This document shows, piece after piece, positions 6,418 through 6,666 of a stretch of 6,666 nucleotides of DNA. Each line of letters starts with the position of its first letter. The first letter of the stretch is position 1. Source of the DNA: Candidatus Roizmanbacteria bacterium. GTDB taxonomy: Bacteria > Patescibacteriota > Microgenomatia > UBA1406 > GWC2-37-13. A program made the translations under genes and the position numbers. The notes under the pieces were generated by a model that was not told the origin of the DNA, ran no database searches, and saw only the letters and a program-made list of their open reading frames with translations. The stretch spans positions 1 to 6,666 of the forward strand of contig JAAXWV010000073.1 of the NCBI GenBank assembly GCA_013334845.1. Reading direction: 5' to 3'.

Positions 6418-6666
6418 TTGAACAAGAATGCGAAAATATTTGTGGCTGGCCATAGCGGACTTCTAGGTTCAGCACTGATGCGGCGACTTGAAGCACATGG
6501 TTATCAAAACATTGTGATGAAGACGCATCAAGAACTGGAGTTGACACATCAGCAAGCGGTGATGGATTTTTTTGCTGATGAAAAACCTGAATATGTCTTT
6601 CTTGCGGCGGGCAAAGTTGGGGGTATTATTGCCAACAAGAGCTATAGGGCAGATTTTTTTCATACC
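6418..6666 (+). CDS. GDP-L-fucose synthase / GDP-colitose synthase-like SDR (3' end outside window)
   Basis: First 83 codons of an extended SDR that is open at the right edge; the family is about 310-320 residues. It resembles Fcl (WcaG) and its relative ColC, which epimerise and then reduce GDP-4-keto-6-deoxy sugars with NADPH. The nucleotide-binding loop VAGHSGLLGSAL is at 9-20, ELELTHQQAV at 39-48 matches the Fcl ELDLT block, and FLAAGKVGGIIANKSYRADF at 61-80 corresponds to the family's AAAKVGGIxAN. The start is TTG at 6418, 4 bases after the previous stop; no ATG occurs before the Rossmann loop. The upstream GGGACGG (6404-6410) is only a modest ribosome binding site, so coupling to the transketolase gene is likely. 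Fcl and ColC cannot be told apart from this fragment; the ColD-like gene upstream makes a ColC-type role reasonable. The catalytic SxxxYxxxK lies beyond the window. Confidence 0.83.
   Translation, partial: MNKNAKIFVAGHSGLLGSALMRRLEAHGYQNIVMKTHQELELTHQQAVMDFFADEKPEYVFLAAGKVGGIIANKSYRADFFHT

Overview
The window is a solid block of eight genes, all on the + strand, for making and modifying nucleotide sugars. It looks like an internal piece of a surface-polysaccharide (O-antigen, capsule or S-layer glycan) gene cluster. Six genes are complete; the first lacks its 5' end and the last lacks its 3' end. The DNA is moderately AT-rich and the proteins look bacterial. GDP-heptose and colitose-type enzymes are most often found in Gram-negative glycan loci, so a Gram-negative bacterium is likely, but the sequence does not let me name a genus.

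Layout: (1) 1-652, end of a sugar-1-phosphate guanylyltransferase of the HddC type; (2) 657-1673, GHMP kinase of the HddA type; (3) 1674-2834, a ColD-like PLP enzyme with His at the usual Lys position, so a 3-dehydratase rather than an aminotransferase; (4) 2831-3676, a xylose-isomerase-like TIM-barrel protein of unknown substrate; (5) 3677-4615, an extended SDR epimerase/dehydratase of unknown substrate; (6) 4648-5469 and (7) 5466-6413, a transketolase split into N- and C-terminal subunits; (8) 6418 to the window end, the NAD(P)-binding N-terminus of a GDP-L-fucose synthase / GDP-colitose synthase-like SDR, starting with TTG.

Gene junctions are -4, 0, 4 or 32 bases. There is no stretch over 300 bases without a gene, and I see no promoter, terminator, RNA gene, repeat array or mobile element. 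The block therefore reads as one transcription unit whose promoter lies upstream of the window.

How the genes may work together (inference): HddA and HddC activate a heptose 7-phosphate to GDP-D-glycero-alpha-D-manno-heptose. The ColD-like and Fcl-like enzymes act on GDP-4-keto-6-deoxy sugars, removing the 3-hydroxyl and then epimerising/reducing. A 4,6-dehydratase (Gmd/DmhA type), GmhA and GmhB would be needed and are not in the window. The split transketolase could supply sedoheptulose 7-phosphate for the heptose, or could transfer a two-carbon ketol unit to a keto-sugar to make a branched-chain sugar. The combination suggests an unusual deoxy-heptose or a branched 3,6-dideoxy sugar. The cluster could equally make two separate sugars, one from heptose and one from mannose.
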